From positions 146,142,140 to 146,206,139 of the forward strand of contig CM043955.1 in assembly GCA_014529385.2 (NCBI GenBank): 64,000 bases of DNA. The letters are read 5' to 3'. The notes beneath the pieces were generated by a model. It did not search any database, was not told the DNA's origin, and was given only the letters and a program-made list of their open reading frames with translations. Numbering within the stretch: position 1 is the stretch's first letter; every line of letters starts with the position of its first letter. The translations under genes and the position numbers were made by a program. Below are positions 21,719 to 33,228 of this stretch, piece after piece. Origin of the DNA: Adiantum capillus-veneris (lineage: Eukaryota > Streptophyta > Polypodiopsida > Polypodiales > Pteridaceae).

Positions 21719-23306
21719 TGTCATAATAATCAATATCTAATTCTCCTAAATGATTTTCTCATATTAAACTGATCATTTAATGTGGGGAAGTGCCAAGGGA
21801 GAAAAAGCTAGAATATTGGTTAAGCTAGCAGACCGGCCACAGTAGGGATCCAAAGGAGGGAAAATAGGGATCCAAAGGGGGGGCCATCTGCAAAAGAGCC
21901 ATGTGAAACAATGGGCCAAAAAGACCCTAAGGTTCAGCCCATTAAGACTTCCAAAATGCTAAGGTTCCAAAATTCAAAGGTTGTGTCCAAAGGTCAACCC
22001 TAGGGAAAATTGGATGCTTAGTGTGTGCCCTAAAAGTCTTTTCACATCCCTACATGGGAGGGGGCGAGCCCCAAAGGTAGGGGATGAGAGAGAAAGCCAC
22101 ACACACACACAGGCTCCCTTTACACAAAGGGAATGAGGGACACATGTCAGCTCCCTAGGCCACATGCCCACAAGGTGTGCCCAATTCCTATTGGAAGACC
22201 CTTGAAGTGGACCAATGAGAATTAAGCTAGAGTAAATCTAGTTTAATTAATTTAAAAACATTTAATAAAAGAAACCAATGAGAATTAAGTCTCCTAGAAG
22301 ACTATTGGGCAGTCTCCCAAGGGGTCCAATGAGCATTCAGGAGCCCCAAGGCTTGCCTGATTCCTATTGGCCAGGAGGCAAAGGGGTCCAATGAGAGTTT
22401 AGTTTAATTATTTAATTACCTAAATCTCTCACAAAAGGGGAAAGGGGGACACATGTCAGAAGGCTATCACTTATGCCGCTTAATTCCTATTGGCTTGACC
22501 TGGGGAGGTCCAATGAGGAAAAAGCCAGACCTAATTAGCAGCTAGGGCTCGCCCAAGAGAGAGAGAGGGCTGATTTTTGCTTGGCATTGACACACACACA
22601 CTCACACTTGACCATGTGTGAAGGAAGAATACTCTATCTCCTCCCAAGCTTTAATGGAGAGCTCATCACCTACTCCAAGCTTGTGAGATAGAAGCCTACA
22701 TCAACACTCTCTTGGCATGTGGATGCAAATCCAACCAAGAGCCAAGCTTCAATGCATGCTCATCTTCTCTACCAAGCTAATTACTAAGCTAAGCTATGCT
22801 AATATGAGTGATTATGTGAGGAGATGTACATCTTTCTCGTAAGATACTCCTTTTTCCTCTCAATCTACTCTCATACCCTGCTAGCTCTCACCATCTTCGA
22901 AGGTGTGTGAGGTCTTGGGTCTGAGAACGGGGATAATTCAAGTTGTGTTTGATTTAGTGTTTTGCTTAGTGTATGAAGCTTCCATCTTCATTGCACTAGC
23001 TAGTCTTGAAGGAACACAAAGAATTGTATTGTACAATGTCTCTCTTGATGGGAGAAACTATAATACAAAGCCTTTTGGAGGGGGGACCGGCTCCATGCAA
23101 ATCCGGTCCTCAACTGTTGTCAATAGCTTAATTTCTCTCTCTTTTGAAAGTATTGTCGATGCTATCTAACTAAGTGTTATGCTTTTTGTTGCTCTCTCCA
23201 CCCAAGCACTCTTGTAATTCTCATTCGGAAGCTATTCTAATGAAATGCCCACTATGTTCATGCTGATTTCCGCTACACAAAAGTTATTAGGCCATTAAAT
23301 GTTACA
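21719..23306 (+). repeat. 3' LTR of the nested A element
   Basis: Same length as the 5' LTR, with about eight single-base differences (for example near 21837, 21948 and 22645) and no indels seen. It is followed by the AATCC target duplicate and the resumed element C frame. Confidence 0.95.
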
Positions 23307-23311
23307 AATCC

Positions 23312-26300
23312 AATCCAAGACCCCCAAGATAAACCGTAGGGGCAAAAAGGGAAGAATCGTAAAAAGAAAATTGGGACGTACCCAAACCCAGTAGACGAGA
23401 TTGAGCAGGTGAAACATCTAAGAGGTTTAGTGGAGGAAACTCAAGGGAAACTAGAACGAGAACCCATGCATGTCAAAATTCATGACACAGTGTTTCCCAC
23501 GCAAGTTCATCCACCCCACATGAACCATAGACCGTTAGCCATATCTAGTATCATCCAAGAAGGGAGTGAGGACGGAACATCAGAAAGTGAGCATACACCT
23601 TTCTTGTTGGAAAGGATGTTTAACGAAGGAATACCTGATCCCATTGAGGAACATGAGATTCCATCCTCACCAGTTCCTAGTCAAGGACCTACACCCTGCA
23701 AAATGCCAATGAATGTTGCCAAACTAGTGGACTTCATGTCTTCTGAGGTCCGAACCACGATCATAGCAAAGCTGTATGGAGATCCTGAGTTATTCCTTGC
23801 ACTTCAAGCATTCCTTAACGGAGAGCTACGAACGGGATTACCGCATTTTGCGCAACCAAATAGGCCTGACTCGATTATGATTGATGAGGAAAATCATGTG
23901 CAATCACTTGACTTAGATGGACACGAGTCTGTGATCGAGGTACCCATTAACGAATTAGGGCAGTATTTTGAAGGCGACGAGTCTAATGCGACCCTACCCA
24001 TCACTACCAAGGGATTAACTATAAAGGGAATTCTTGATGGTGGTGCGGGAGTTAGCATCGTTACAAAAGATTGTTGGGAATCCATGGGAAAACCCCGCCT
24101 CAGTGTTACTAACATTGTGGTAAAGATGGCAAATGGTACCATAGCCAAACCTATGGGGATGCTCAAGGATCTTAAGATCAAAGTTCTAGGACACAAGGTA
24201 CGACATACGTTCATTGTAATGGATTTCTCTAAACACCTTATGTCATATGAAATGATTTTAGGACGACCATTCATGAGGGAAGCACAAATGGTTCATGATT
24301 GGTCTAAAAATCATATCTATTTGCAATTCCAAGACTCTGTCCTTAGAGTGGATTTGGTGACTGGTAAGGTACACCCCTTAGGGAGTAAAACCATTATTGA
24401 TCATCGCTCTGACACCACAGTCCACTCGGCCCCACTACAATATTGTTACACTTGTAAGAAGGATACAGACATTGGCCAAGATTCTCCTTACATGGATGTG
24501 TTACCGGGTATGACGGAATCAGACAACGTAGACTGGGTACACCTAGCTGCAACCATAGATACCTGGGGAAATAGAGGAACCACTTGGGTCACACCAGAGG
24601 GGGAAGAGGTACCACAAATTGCACCTCTGAACATGATAAGTGCCATACATGCATCTTCTAAGGGCAAGGCAATTGTGGACCAATCTGACAGTGACACCGA
24701 TAGCTCAATAGAAGACTTTGACCAACACGACTCAGACATTGACTCCCAGAGTGAAACGGATTCTGAATCTCATGAATTAAAGAGTGGAGCAAGTTCAGAG
24801 TCAAAACATTCGGAAGGACCGAGCACATCAACCCATGATAGCTCCTCCGAGAGTGAAGAGGACACCAACGAGGACTCCTTTAGTGAGCCAGATCTAAATG
24901 CAAATCAAAAGCAGGTCTCAAATAAGAAAAAGAAAAAATTGAAGAGGCGTCGATATCAAGCCAATGTACGTGCTAGGATAAAAGAGAAGAGATCCTCAGC
25001 AGAATGGCTCAGTTATATAGGAGCATGTGATGCTCATCGAAAATTGGTAGACGATTGGCGTGAATATCTCCAAAATGTTATGTGGTGTAGACCACGACCC
25101 CATGACATAGCCCAATTAGAGACCATAGACAAGCCAAAGTTGAGCCGCACTGCAAGGAGGCGTCAAAACCAAGAGTTAGCTCGACAACACAAGAAAGAAG
25201 AAATGGAAGCACAGACCAAAGCACAACCAGAATCCACAGACTTGCATCCTGCACCAGAACATTTCAAATCTTACACCACAGGGGAAGCAAAGGTTGTGTA
25301 CACAAAAGCCCAAAGAATACCTATCGATGGGAATAATGGAATCTATGATGGTCCGGCAATAGTTAAAGAAATAGAATTAGCTGACATCGGTGAAGAATCA
25401 AAACCTGTTTTTATTGCCCAAGACCTCACAGAAGTTGAAGAGGCGGTCCTCAAAGAGCTTCTCAAGGAATTCAAGGACGTATTCGCTTGGACATATCATG
25501 ATATGAAAGGTGTTCCACCTTCTGTGGTCCAACATACAATCCCTATGATTAGCACTGTGAAGCCCGTACAACAAAGACCCTACCCGATGAATCCTAAGTA
25601 CACAAAGATCATTCAAGAAGAACTAGAAAAGCTTATCAAATGTGGGTTCATATATCCTATTGAACACTCTGAATGGGTGTCTCCAATAGTTATCGTGCCA
25701 AAAAAGAATGGGAAACTCAGGGTGTGCGTGGACCTCAAAAAAGTTAATGCAGCTACTAGAAGAGACCATTACCCCCTACCATATTCCGAACATGTACTCG
25801 AAAGAGTTGCAGGCAAGGAAGCTTATAGCTTTCTAGATGGGTACTCAGGCTACAACCAAATCACGATAGCGCTAGAGGACCAAGCTAAAACTGCCTTCAT
25901 CACGGAATTTGGCGTGTTTGCATTTTGTGTGATGGCTTTTGGCTTAACAAATGCCCCTGCTACATTCCAACGATTAATAAACACTGCTTTTAAAGAATAT
26001 TTGAGAGAGTTTTGTGAAGCTTTCTTAGACGACCTTTGTGTTTACTCTTCTTGGAAAGAACATCTATCATGTTTGCGGAAGGTGTTTGAAAAGTGTTGGT
26101 TATATCGTATCTCATTGAACCCATTCAAATGCCAATTTTGGGTCAAGCATGGAGTTATTTTAGGGCATATAGTATCTAAGAATGGTATCTCAACCGATGA
26201 GAGCAAAATTAAAGTGATTCTAAAGTTACCACCACCAACCAATTACAAGGGAGTTCAAAGGTTCATGGGACACGTGGGTTATTATCGACGGTTTATTTTA

Positions 26301-26954
26301 TTTTTCGTTGAGATAGCACGTCCTTTGTACAAGCTTCTCATTGAATTTAAATGGACTGAAGAGTGTGACCAGGCCTATGAACAATTGAAGAAAACACTAG
26401 CAAGTGCTCCGATTTTAAGGACACCTAACTGGGATGTCATTTTTCATGTGCATATTGATGCATCAAACTTTGCTATTGGGTGTGTTCTCACTCAACCAGG
26501 AGAACATAAATTGGACTATCCCATTAGCTTTGCAAGCCGTCAATTGAACGATGCTGAAAGGAACTACACCACTACAGAGCGAGAAGGTTTGGCAATGGTT
26601 TATGCAGTAAAGAAATTTCGCTACTACCTTCTGGCAAACAAGTTTGTATTTTATGTGGATCATCAAGCGTTGCTGTATCTGGTAAACAAGCCATGCTCCA
26701 CAGGAAGAATCACACGATGGTTGTTAATTCTTCTGGAGTTTGATTTCACGATTGTAGTGAGACCCGGTAAAAGGCACGTCATGGCTGATCATTTGTCTCG
26801 CATACCCAAGGGTGAAGCCCCTACAGGAGTTGATGATGAATTACCCGATACTTCCCTATTCATAGTTGAGACTATGCCTGAATGGAGTGAGAACATTGTT
26901 AACTTTTTAGTTAATGGTTTTCCACCCAAGGAACTTCGTATGGATATCGCTTGA
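23312..26954 (+). CDS. Element C pol: protease, reverse transcriptase, RNase H
   Basis: The frame continues gag; the first ATG after the TAG (23337) is at 23409 and gives 1181 residues. Protease is near 190-300, with active site ILDGGAGVSIV (D at residue 210) and EMILGRPFM. A Ser/Asp/Glu-rich linker (about 418-497) and a basic patch (KKKKKLKRRR, about 507) follow. RT is about 690-960, with VCVDLKKVNA, a first catalytic Asp in SFLDGYSGYNQI (810), [11 protein letters not shown] and FLDDLCVYS (874). RNase H is about 1010-1150, with HIDAS, TEREGLAMVY, VDHQALLYL and MADHLSR. All catalytic residues are present. TGA at 26952 ends it, but the frame continues. Confidence 0.92.
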
Positions 26955-28290
26955 AGGCTAGTAAAAGAATGTGAACCCTATTGTTTGATTGCCGGAACTC
27001 TGTATAGACTAGGCAAGGACGATATTCTTAGGCATTGTGCCCACGAGGATGAATATTTGTATATCTTGCAAGAAGCACATATGGGCATAGCAGGAGGACA
27101 TTTTTCAGGAGACCTGACTGCTAGAAAGGTGCTGCAATCAGGCTATTGGTGGCCAAATTTATTTAAGGATGCATCACTTTTTACAAAAGGGTATGATGAG
27201 TGCCAACGTTACAAGACCACACAACGCAAAGACAGAATGCCCTTACATCCTATTAAAGTAACCCAACCATTTGAAAAATGGGGCTTAGACTTTGTAGGTC
27301 CAATTAGTCCCGCAGCTCGCAACACTCAATCTCGATATATTCTAGTTGCTACGGACTATGTAACAAAGTGGGCTGAAGCTAAGGCTTCACAAAAAGCTGA
27401 CGCAAGGACAACATCTAAGTTTCTTTTTGAGAACGTTATCACAAGATTTGGTTGCCCTTTTGAAATTGTTAGTGATAATGGTACCCATTTTATAAATGAG
27501 GTAATAAGAGAGCTTACCACGACCTTTATGATATCCCACCATAAGTCTACACCTTATTACCCGCAAGCTAATGGACAAGCCGAGAGCACCAACAAGACTC
27601 TAATCTCTATTTTAACCAAGACGGTAGAAGCTCATCGCACTGATTGGGATTTGAAGTTGACATCTTCTCTATGGGCTTATCGTACTGCTTATAAAGTGGC
27701 TATTAATTGTACGCCATTCAAAATGGTATACGGCCAAGAAGCGGTTATGCCTTGGGAGTTTGTCATTCCTAGTCTTAGGGTAGCTTCACAGGAAGGATGG
27801 AATGGTAACCCCTTAACCGAGCGTTTGTATATCTTAGAAAATCTAGACGAAGAGAGACAATTGGCTGTGAAAAATGCTCTTGTGGAAAAGGATAGGAGAA
27901 AGAAGTGGTTTGATCGCCATGTGAAGGATAAAGACATCAAAGTTGGTGATAAAGTCCTTATGTATGGAGTACGTAAAGAGAAGAAAAAGTTGAAATATAC
28001 TGGTAAAGGACCATATAGAGTATGTGAAATTACCCCACAAGGTACCCTTCGTGTGGAAACTCTTGATGGAGTTGAAACCATTGGATTCCTCAATGGGAGT
28101 AAATTCAAAAGATATTATGATCCTTTAAGCCAAGAAGAACTACGGGCCACTCATCAAAAGAAGGCCGCCAAAGCACAAACCGAGTTAAACAAGATACAAG
28201 CTCAAGCTGAGGCTAAGGAGCGACAACAACGTATAAGACAAAAACGAGAGGCTAACCTTGGAGTCACAAATGCATTCCACGTGGAAATCG
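26955..28290 (+). CDS. Element C integrase
   Basis: In phase with the RT frame beyond the TGA at 26952. The HHCC-like region (QEAHMGIAGGHFSG ... KGYDECQRY) has Tyr where the first Cys is expected. The catalytic core has D (WGLDFVGPI), D (IVSDNGTHFINE) and E (PYYPQANGQAESTNKTL). The C-terminal part has KVLMYGVRKEKKK and GKGPYRVCEI, a GPY/F-type module, but no chromodomain. A charged helical stretch follows (AAKAQTELNKIQAQAEAKER). The lineage style is Tat/Athila-like. The protein would integrate element cDNA; here it is defective through the HHCC change and the upstream stop. Confidence 0.88.
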
Positions 28291-28670
28291 AAGAGGATGG
28301 GTTGGACTCTGACACACCTCTACGATACCCTATTGAGTTAAATAGTGCCTATGGAAAAGTGCTATATAACGCCTTATTGGACACGGGTGCTAAATATAAT
28401 CTGCTATCCTATGGGGTGTGGTGTTAGTTAGGGAAGCCACCTCTATCTGAGAGTATTATCCAAGTCAAGGGTGTCAGCAAGAAAAAAACTACGGTTTTTG
28501 GAATCTGGCACACTTCTGTCAGTTATGACAATGGAATTGTAGCTCAAGACTTTTTGGTCATGCCTACTGGAACTATGGAGGGTAATATAAACCTAGGCCG
28601 CACGTGGATGATAGCCACCAAATGAACTATTGATTGGGGGACTGGGGGTGTTACAACGCAAAAACCAACT
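28291..28670 (+). pseudogene. Second retropepsin-like domain downstream of integrase (element C)
   Basis: Same frame as integrase. The sequence reads YGKVLYNALLDTGAKYNLLS (active-site Asp in codon 28380), a TAG at 28425, then LGKPPLSESIIQVKGVSKK, GIWHTSVSYDNGIVAQDFLV and NINLGRTWMIATK, a TGA at 28623, and TIDWG. The order DTGA - strand - VKGV - DFLVMP - LGR.WM - IDW matches the retropepsin fold, including the second hydrophobic-Gly motif before the final helix. The primary protease (DGGA) is at 24036. A second protease domain after integrase is not part of the standard gypsy layout. Two stops break this copy. Confidence 0.72.
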
Positions 28671-29495
28671 CTTAGCCCTACCACTCAAGCCATAGTCCCT
28701 GAGATATTGCCTAAGGAAATAAAACCCAAGACATTGCATGTCCAGGAGGTTGAACCATACGTCCCCATAGCCCAACTCTCTAGAGCTTCAACTGATGTAG
28801 TTGAAAGAAAGCTTGAGACACACAAGAACCATCCTAATATAACAGAGAAAACATACAAGTGGGTCCCTAAAGCTTCTGTAGTGAGCATGGTTGATGCAAA
28901 AAAACGGAAACCTCGTAAGAACCGTCCCACTCACTCCAAGAAATGTAAAGAAACGTTGCGTTGGATTCCTAAACGACTATTGGAAGCCCAAGGATACTAT
29001 GAAGGAAATGATCAAATCTGGGTGCCCAAACGTAAAGTGTACTCTTACCTGTCACCTGGCCCATGTAAACCCAATCCTGTGGCTCCAAAATAAATTGAAA
29101 ATCGCGGAAAGGAAAAAATCATGGAATGTTACACACCCGCTCTAGAGCTAGTTTGGGTACCAAAGAAAGAACGATTTGTTCCACCTAGCTCAGGAACAGG
29201 GAAATCAAATGAAGCTTCTTGCTCTTCATGTAGTTCCTATACGCAAATAGAAGCTTCGACACAACCTCCACCTACCACTGTACATATCCATACAAGCACG
29301 AAAGAGTTTGCACCTCCCGGGGTAAGTTCACCACCTACAACAATGTTGCAAATAAAATCATGGGAGAGTACCTTACCACCCTTGCAACTAGATGAAACGC
29401 ATAGGGCGGTCGAAAACTATTGGTTAAAGCCTTCACCCATAACAACTTGGAACAATTGGTTTCAAAAGGTGACGACCTCATTCCAAAAGGTATGA
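28671..29495 (+). pseudogene. Element C C-terminal tail with four W-[VI]-P-K motifs
   Basis: Still in the pol frame apart from TAA at 29091. Motifs WVPKASVV (28860), WIPKRLLEAQ (28962), WVPKRKVYS (29019) and WVPKKERFV (29154) are set in basic, Pro/Ser/Thr-rich sequence. The tail ends at the stop after TTSFQKV (29493-29495). The spaced aromatic-basic motif suggests a repeated binding module, perhaps for nucleic acid or protein; no family is recognised. Base composition resembles the rest of pol. Confidence 0.6.
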
Positions 29496-29775
29496 TCTAC
29501 CCAAGGAAGGGGGGAGTGTTTGCTAACATCAATCATTCACTCGCTCCCCTCTCAACCTTCCTCCCTGACCTCTCAATTCCAATCTTAGGGAATGTATATA
29601 TATAGCCTTATACTCACAAAAAACAAAAATAGTAAAGAGCAAGAGCGACTAGCAACGAGAGAGCACCCTATCAGATCTTACATATAAGTCCAAATTCACC
29701 GTGTCAATTCAAGCAACACACAAAAACAACTCTTATGTTTTAAAGGCCTAACCAAATCTATCTGTATTGTCAGAA
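29496..29775 (+). promoter_or_regulatory. Intergenic segment with TATA-like box upstream of the accessory ORF
   Basis: gtatatatatagcc lies at about 29588-29602, some 180 bp before the ATG at 29776. The intervening sequence is A/C-rich, like a plant 5' leader. It could act as an internal promoter for the downstream ORF. This is inference from position and composition only. Confidence 0.35.
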
Positions 29776-30198
29776 ATGGCTACTTCACCAGAGGCATGCA
29801 CTTCTATTTTTGATGAAAGGTACCCTTTGTCTTTTCCTCAAGTGTTCTACGTATGCTACCCTATACTTTCTTGAGAATGGGATTTGATAGAGAGCCTTGC
29901 ATGTGAGAGAAATTTTGAGGAGCTAGAATGGCTGATACGTCTATGGCTAACTAGTGATCCCTACCCAGTAGCGAATGTGTCTCCAGTGGCACATGCTTAT
30001 TCTTTTGCACAAGATGAGTATCCACGCATCGCGAGGTTCTTGATTAGCATGCTTGCACAAGAGGATGATGAAGAGGAACTAATAGAGACCGAGGAAGACT
30101 ATGGCCTCACGGACAACGATTTTATTTATCTAGATGATGAGGATAGAGGCCTAGCCTTAGGGTGGCCACCCGGTTTATATAATATCCTCTTTCCTTGA
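29776..30198 (+). pseudogene. Element C accessory ORF, acidic, 140 codons with one stop
   Basis: ATG at 29776 starts MATSPEACTSIFDERYPLSF; a TGA follows at 29872. The same frame then continues to 30198 with LACERNFEELEWLIRLWL, a helical middle and a strongly acidic end (EDDEEELIETEEDYG, NDFIYLDDED). It is in a different frame from pol. It has no transmembrane segment or signal peptide, so it is unlikely to be env-like. No family is recognised. The position, between pol and the 3' LTR, is where Athila, Tat and other plant gypsy elements carry extra ORFs. Confidence 0.5.
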
Positions 30199-31415
30199 TT
30201 CTAAAAGGGGTGACAGATAGGTAGGTTAGGGGTCTAGATTGTGTTTTGAGTTTGTTTTTTAGGAGTTTTAATTTTTCACACTGACATGCCTCCTAGAGGT
30301 ATAGTGCCTGTTTTTGGATGTGTTAGGTAGGATTTATATGGATCTCCATCCACATGGCTAAGGACATCTGCTTCAACGAAATGAGCCACTCCATACCTCC
30401 AGGTGTACTACTTTCCATGATTCATGTTGGTGGATATGTGTAATTGCTAATAATGATTTTTCATGCTTTGTTTGAGTGCAATAGTTATGATTGTTATCTG
30501 CCATTATAGATGTATAAATTTGTCTTTGCTTAAGTTGATTGAACTCCAGTTTAATCTTATGGATGAGCCTGGAGATTAGGAGACCGTGACTTTAGGTTAA
30601 CTCATTTACTTGACCACTAGGCCTAGCTAATAAAATTATCCAAGTATTTGAGACCTTAGGAATGTTTTAGGCAGAGAAAGGCTTGCTCACTTAAACAACA
30701 AAAAACACTAGTGCGAATACCAAGGAAATGGAAGCAAAAAAAAAAAAAAAAAACATAAGTGCCACAAATGAAAATCCTTACGCTGGAAGAGGAATCTTGG
30801 CTTGAATTGGTACTTCACTCACATGTATTGTCTATGGTACTAGAGCCCTAGAGGTTCCCAGTGTGGGCGCTTTTCCTTCAGAAGCAAAAAACCCCGGACA
30901 TACAAAATAAGCACACACGTCACATGATTGTGACCCAAAGTAAAAAAGTATTAAAAAAAAAGAAAAAAAAAGAAAAAAGAAAAATTAAAAGACTTCCATT
31001 GAGCTTACAGTTAACATTTCAAGCTTTTGTTTGCAATTGTGAGAGCGAGTTGGCTAATCAAAGCTGAAAAGCATAATTAGGGAATCTTGCATTTAGATAA
31101 TCTTCTTAGCTTAGCTAGTACTAGAGTAGTTGTTTTAACCTTAGTCATAGCTAACTAATTGATAGACTCACCCATAAGCTCAAAAATCTTGATTAATTAA
31201 TTTACTCAAAGTGCAATTTATTTGTCCTTAATGGCAGTCTAACATTTCATAAATCTTGCATTTACTCATTTCCACATGTACTTTACATTCCCCTCATGAT
31301 TTATGGCAATATAATTCCGCTTGCTAAAACAGTGACTTTGCCTTGCAGATTCAAATCTAGATGCTCTACAACATGGACATACCAAGCTTCAACTCAATAG
31401 CTTCCGAGGACGCAA
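30199..31415 (+). other. Element C 3' non-coding region
   Basis: About 1.2 kb with A-rich tracts (30737-30754, 30950-30985) and no supported gene. It ends in a weak polypurine tract (ccgaggacgcaa) directly before the 3' LTR. Confidence 0.6.
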
Positions 31416-31725
31416 TGTTAACCCTCGTGGCTCACGGACACCCTATCACCTACGACGGACACCGTAACCGTATTATTTATTTAAGTAGAGTCAGGCACCG
31501 GGCTTGTCGGTCCAATAGGGAAAGGTAGAGTAATCGCCGATGAGAGGCGCACTCTAATACGAACATGCTAGAATTAGTTGGCTAAGCATGGGTGCCCAAG
31601 TGCGAATGGGGTGAGCTCACATAAAAACCAATTAAACCTAAAATTGAGTCATTCTCTCATTGTGCAATAGAAGCTGCTCTTGCTCCATCTCCACCTTCTC
31701 CTTCACCATCTCCTAGTGTGTGTGC

Positions 31726-31808
<83 letters not shown>

Positions 31809-32023
31809 CGATTGAGCGTTGCGGCGGCACGACGATGGCGAGGCAGTTGAGCGCGGCGTAGCGGCGTCTCCCTCTTCTTCGCGGCGCGGGAATCCTTCAT
31901 TCGCAACTACGCAGGAAGGTGAGTGACACACCGTTCTTCCTTGTGAGCTTGTCTGTTGTATGACTGTGTGCTAGGAGCCTTTGTGGCTCGCACACGGCGC
32001 GTAGCAAGTCCCTAGCCTTGACA
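31416..32023 (+). repeat. 3' LTR of element C (608 bp)
   Basis: TGTTAACC to TTGACA, aligned with 13615-14268. The GT part is short and the GA part longer than in the 5' LTR. It is followed by GGTCT, the duplicated target within LTR B. Confidence 0.93.
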
Positions 32024-32684
32024 GGTCTCCAACCCTGAGCTATAAGAGCACCATTGTACCATGAAATGAACATAATAGAAAAAGTTACTATTTTTAGCAG
32101 TTTTTCGAATTCTGTCAGTGCCATGATGTTTAGAATGTTTTAAAGCTTCGAAATGTGAATTAAAATAATTTTTGTAAAAAAATTCCAAAAATAGTAAGTT
32201 TTTGGTCACCCGACCTGTCCAGTTTTGACCGCCTCGAAAAACTGCACCCGTACCCCGAACTTGAAAAAAATGCATTTTCGGACCCTGGGGGCTGCTAAAT
32301 ATGGCAGGTACTCGGACCAGTACGCCTTAGTTAGAGCTTAGTATAACAATTTACGGCATTAAATTCCGACTCGTATGGGCCGTTTTAGCCTAAAACCAAT
32401 TTTTCCTAAAGTTGTGCGGGGAGGCACTGGGGCTCGAGGCTGTGTGGGAGCAGGGTCCAGGCCACTCAGAGCCAGCTTTAGCAGCTAGGGGGCGCCCTCT
32501 TGTCTTGTGGGAGTTGTGGGAGAGTTGCCAAACTTGAGAGAGAGTGTGAGAGTCAGTTAGACTAGCTAACTGGACACTTGGTAGGCATGTAACTAGACTT
32601 GCCATGCATGAAGTGAGTGCTCATTCAGATGGTTGTAGCAGCTAGGATCAATTTTCAGCATGGAGAGGCCTATTTAAGAGTGTG

Positions 32685-32771
<87 letters not shown>

Positions 32772-32883
32772 TGGGGAGGTGCTGCTGGTACACACACAGT
32801 TTTTGAAGGAGAAGCAAGGTGGGAGGTGCTGCCAAAATTCTCATCTTGAGGATTCATTGGATCAGAAAATCGAGAGGATTTTC
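32024..32883 (+). repeat. Element B 3' LTR, first part resumed after element C
   Basis: From ggtctccaaccctgag to cgagaggatt it aligns with 9648-10570 of the 5' LTR, including tatttaag and a CT/CA microsatellite (32685-32770). The alignment ends abruptly at about 32883. The next expected bases (LTR B second half) are found inverted at 34539-35971. Confidence 0.88.
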
Positions 32884-33228
32884 AGCCCCTAATCACGGTA
32901 ATCATGGTTTAATTCTTGCTCTTCTTAATTCTCTTCATTATTCTTCAAATTCCTCATTTACTATGCTTAATCTTAGCTATAATTCCCAATAGCTGCTCTC
33001 TAAGTTTACATAACTATACTCCATTACATAATCATCATTCAATTAGCTAATTTATGCAGCCATTCATTCTTAATCAATGATTAATACATGATTAGGAGAG
33101 ATTTCTCTCTCTAGGCATCATAGTAATTAATTGACAAGCCGGTAATGATGTAGATTTGATGAAATTCATTCTTTTACCACACAATATTGGTGTAACTAAG
33201 ATAGATTCAATTTTCTCATACATTAAGA

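Larger units (their letters stand above)
18243..23306 (+). mobile_element. Nested family A element retaining only integrase (5064 bp)
   Basis: Two LTRs of 1588 bp each (18243-19830, 21719-23306) and a perfect AATCC duplication (18238-18242, 23307-23311) define the element. A PBS follows the left LTR and a polypurine tract precedes the right one. The 1888-bp interior holds only an integrase/chromodomain frame: gag, protease, RT and RNase H are gone. The LTRs have equal length and about 8 differences by eye, so the insertion is recent. Either it moved in the deleted form using proteins from a relative, or it lost the rest after insertion. Confidence 0.93.

Noticed and set aside
24036-24050. DGGA in the first element C protease taken as an inactivating mutation
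   Set aside because: DGGS/DGGA-type active sites are, to my knowledge, normal in the Tat-like plant gypsy lineage, and the catalytic Asp is present.
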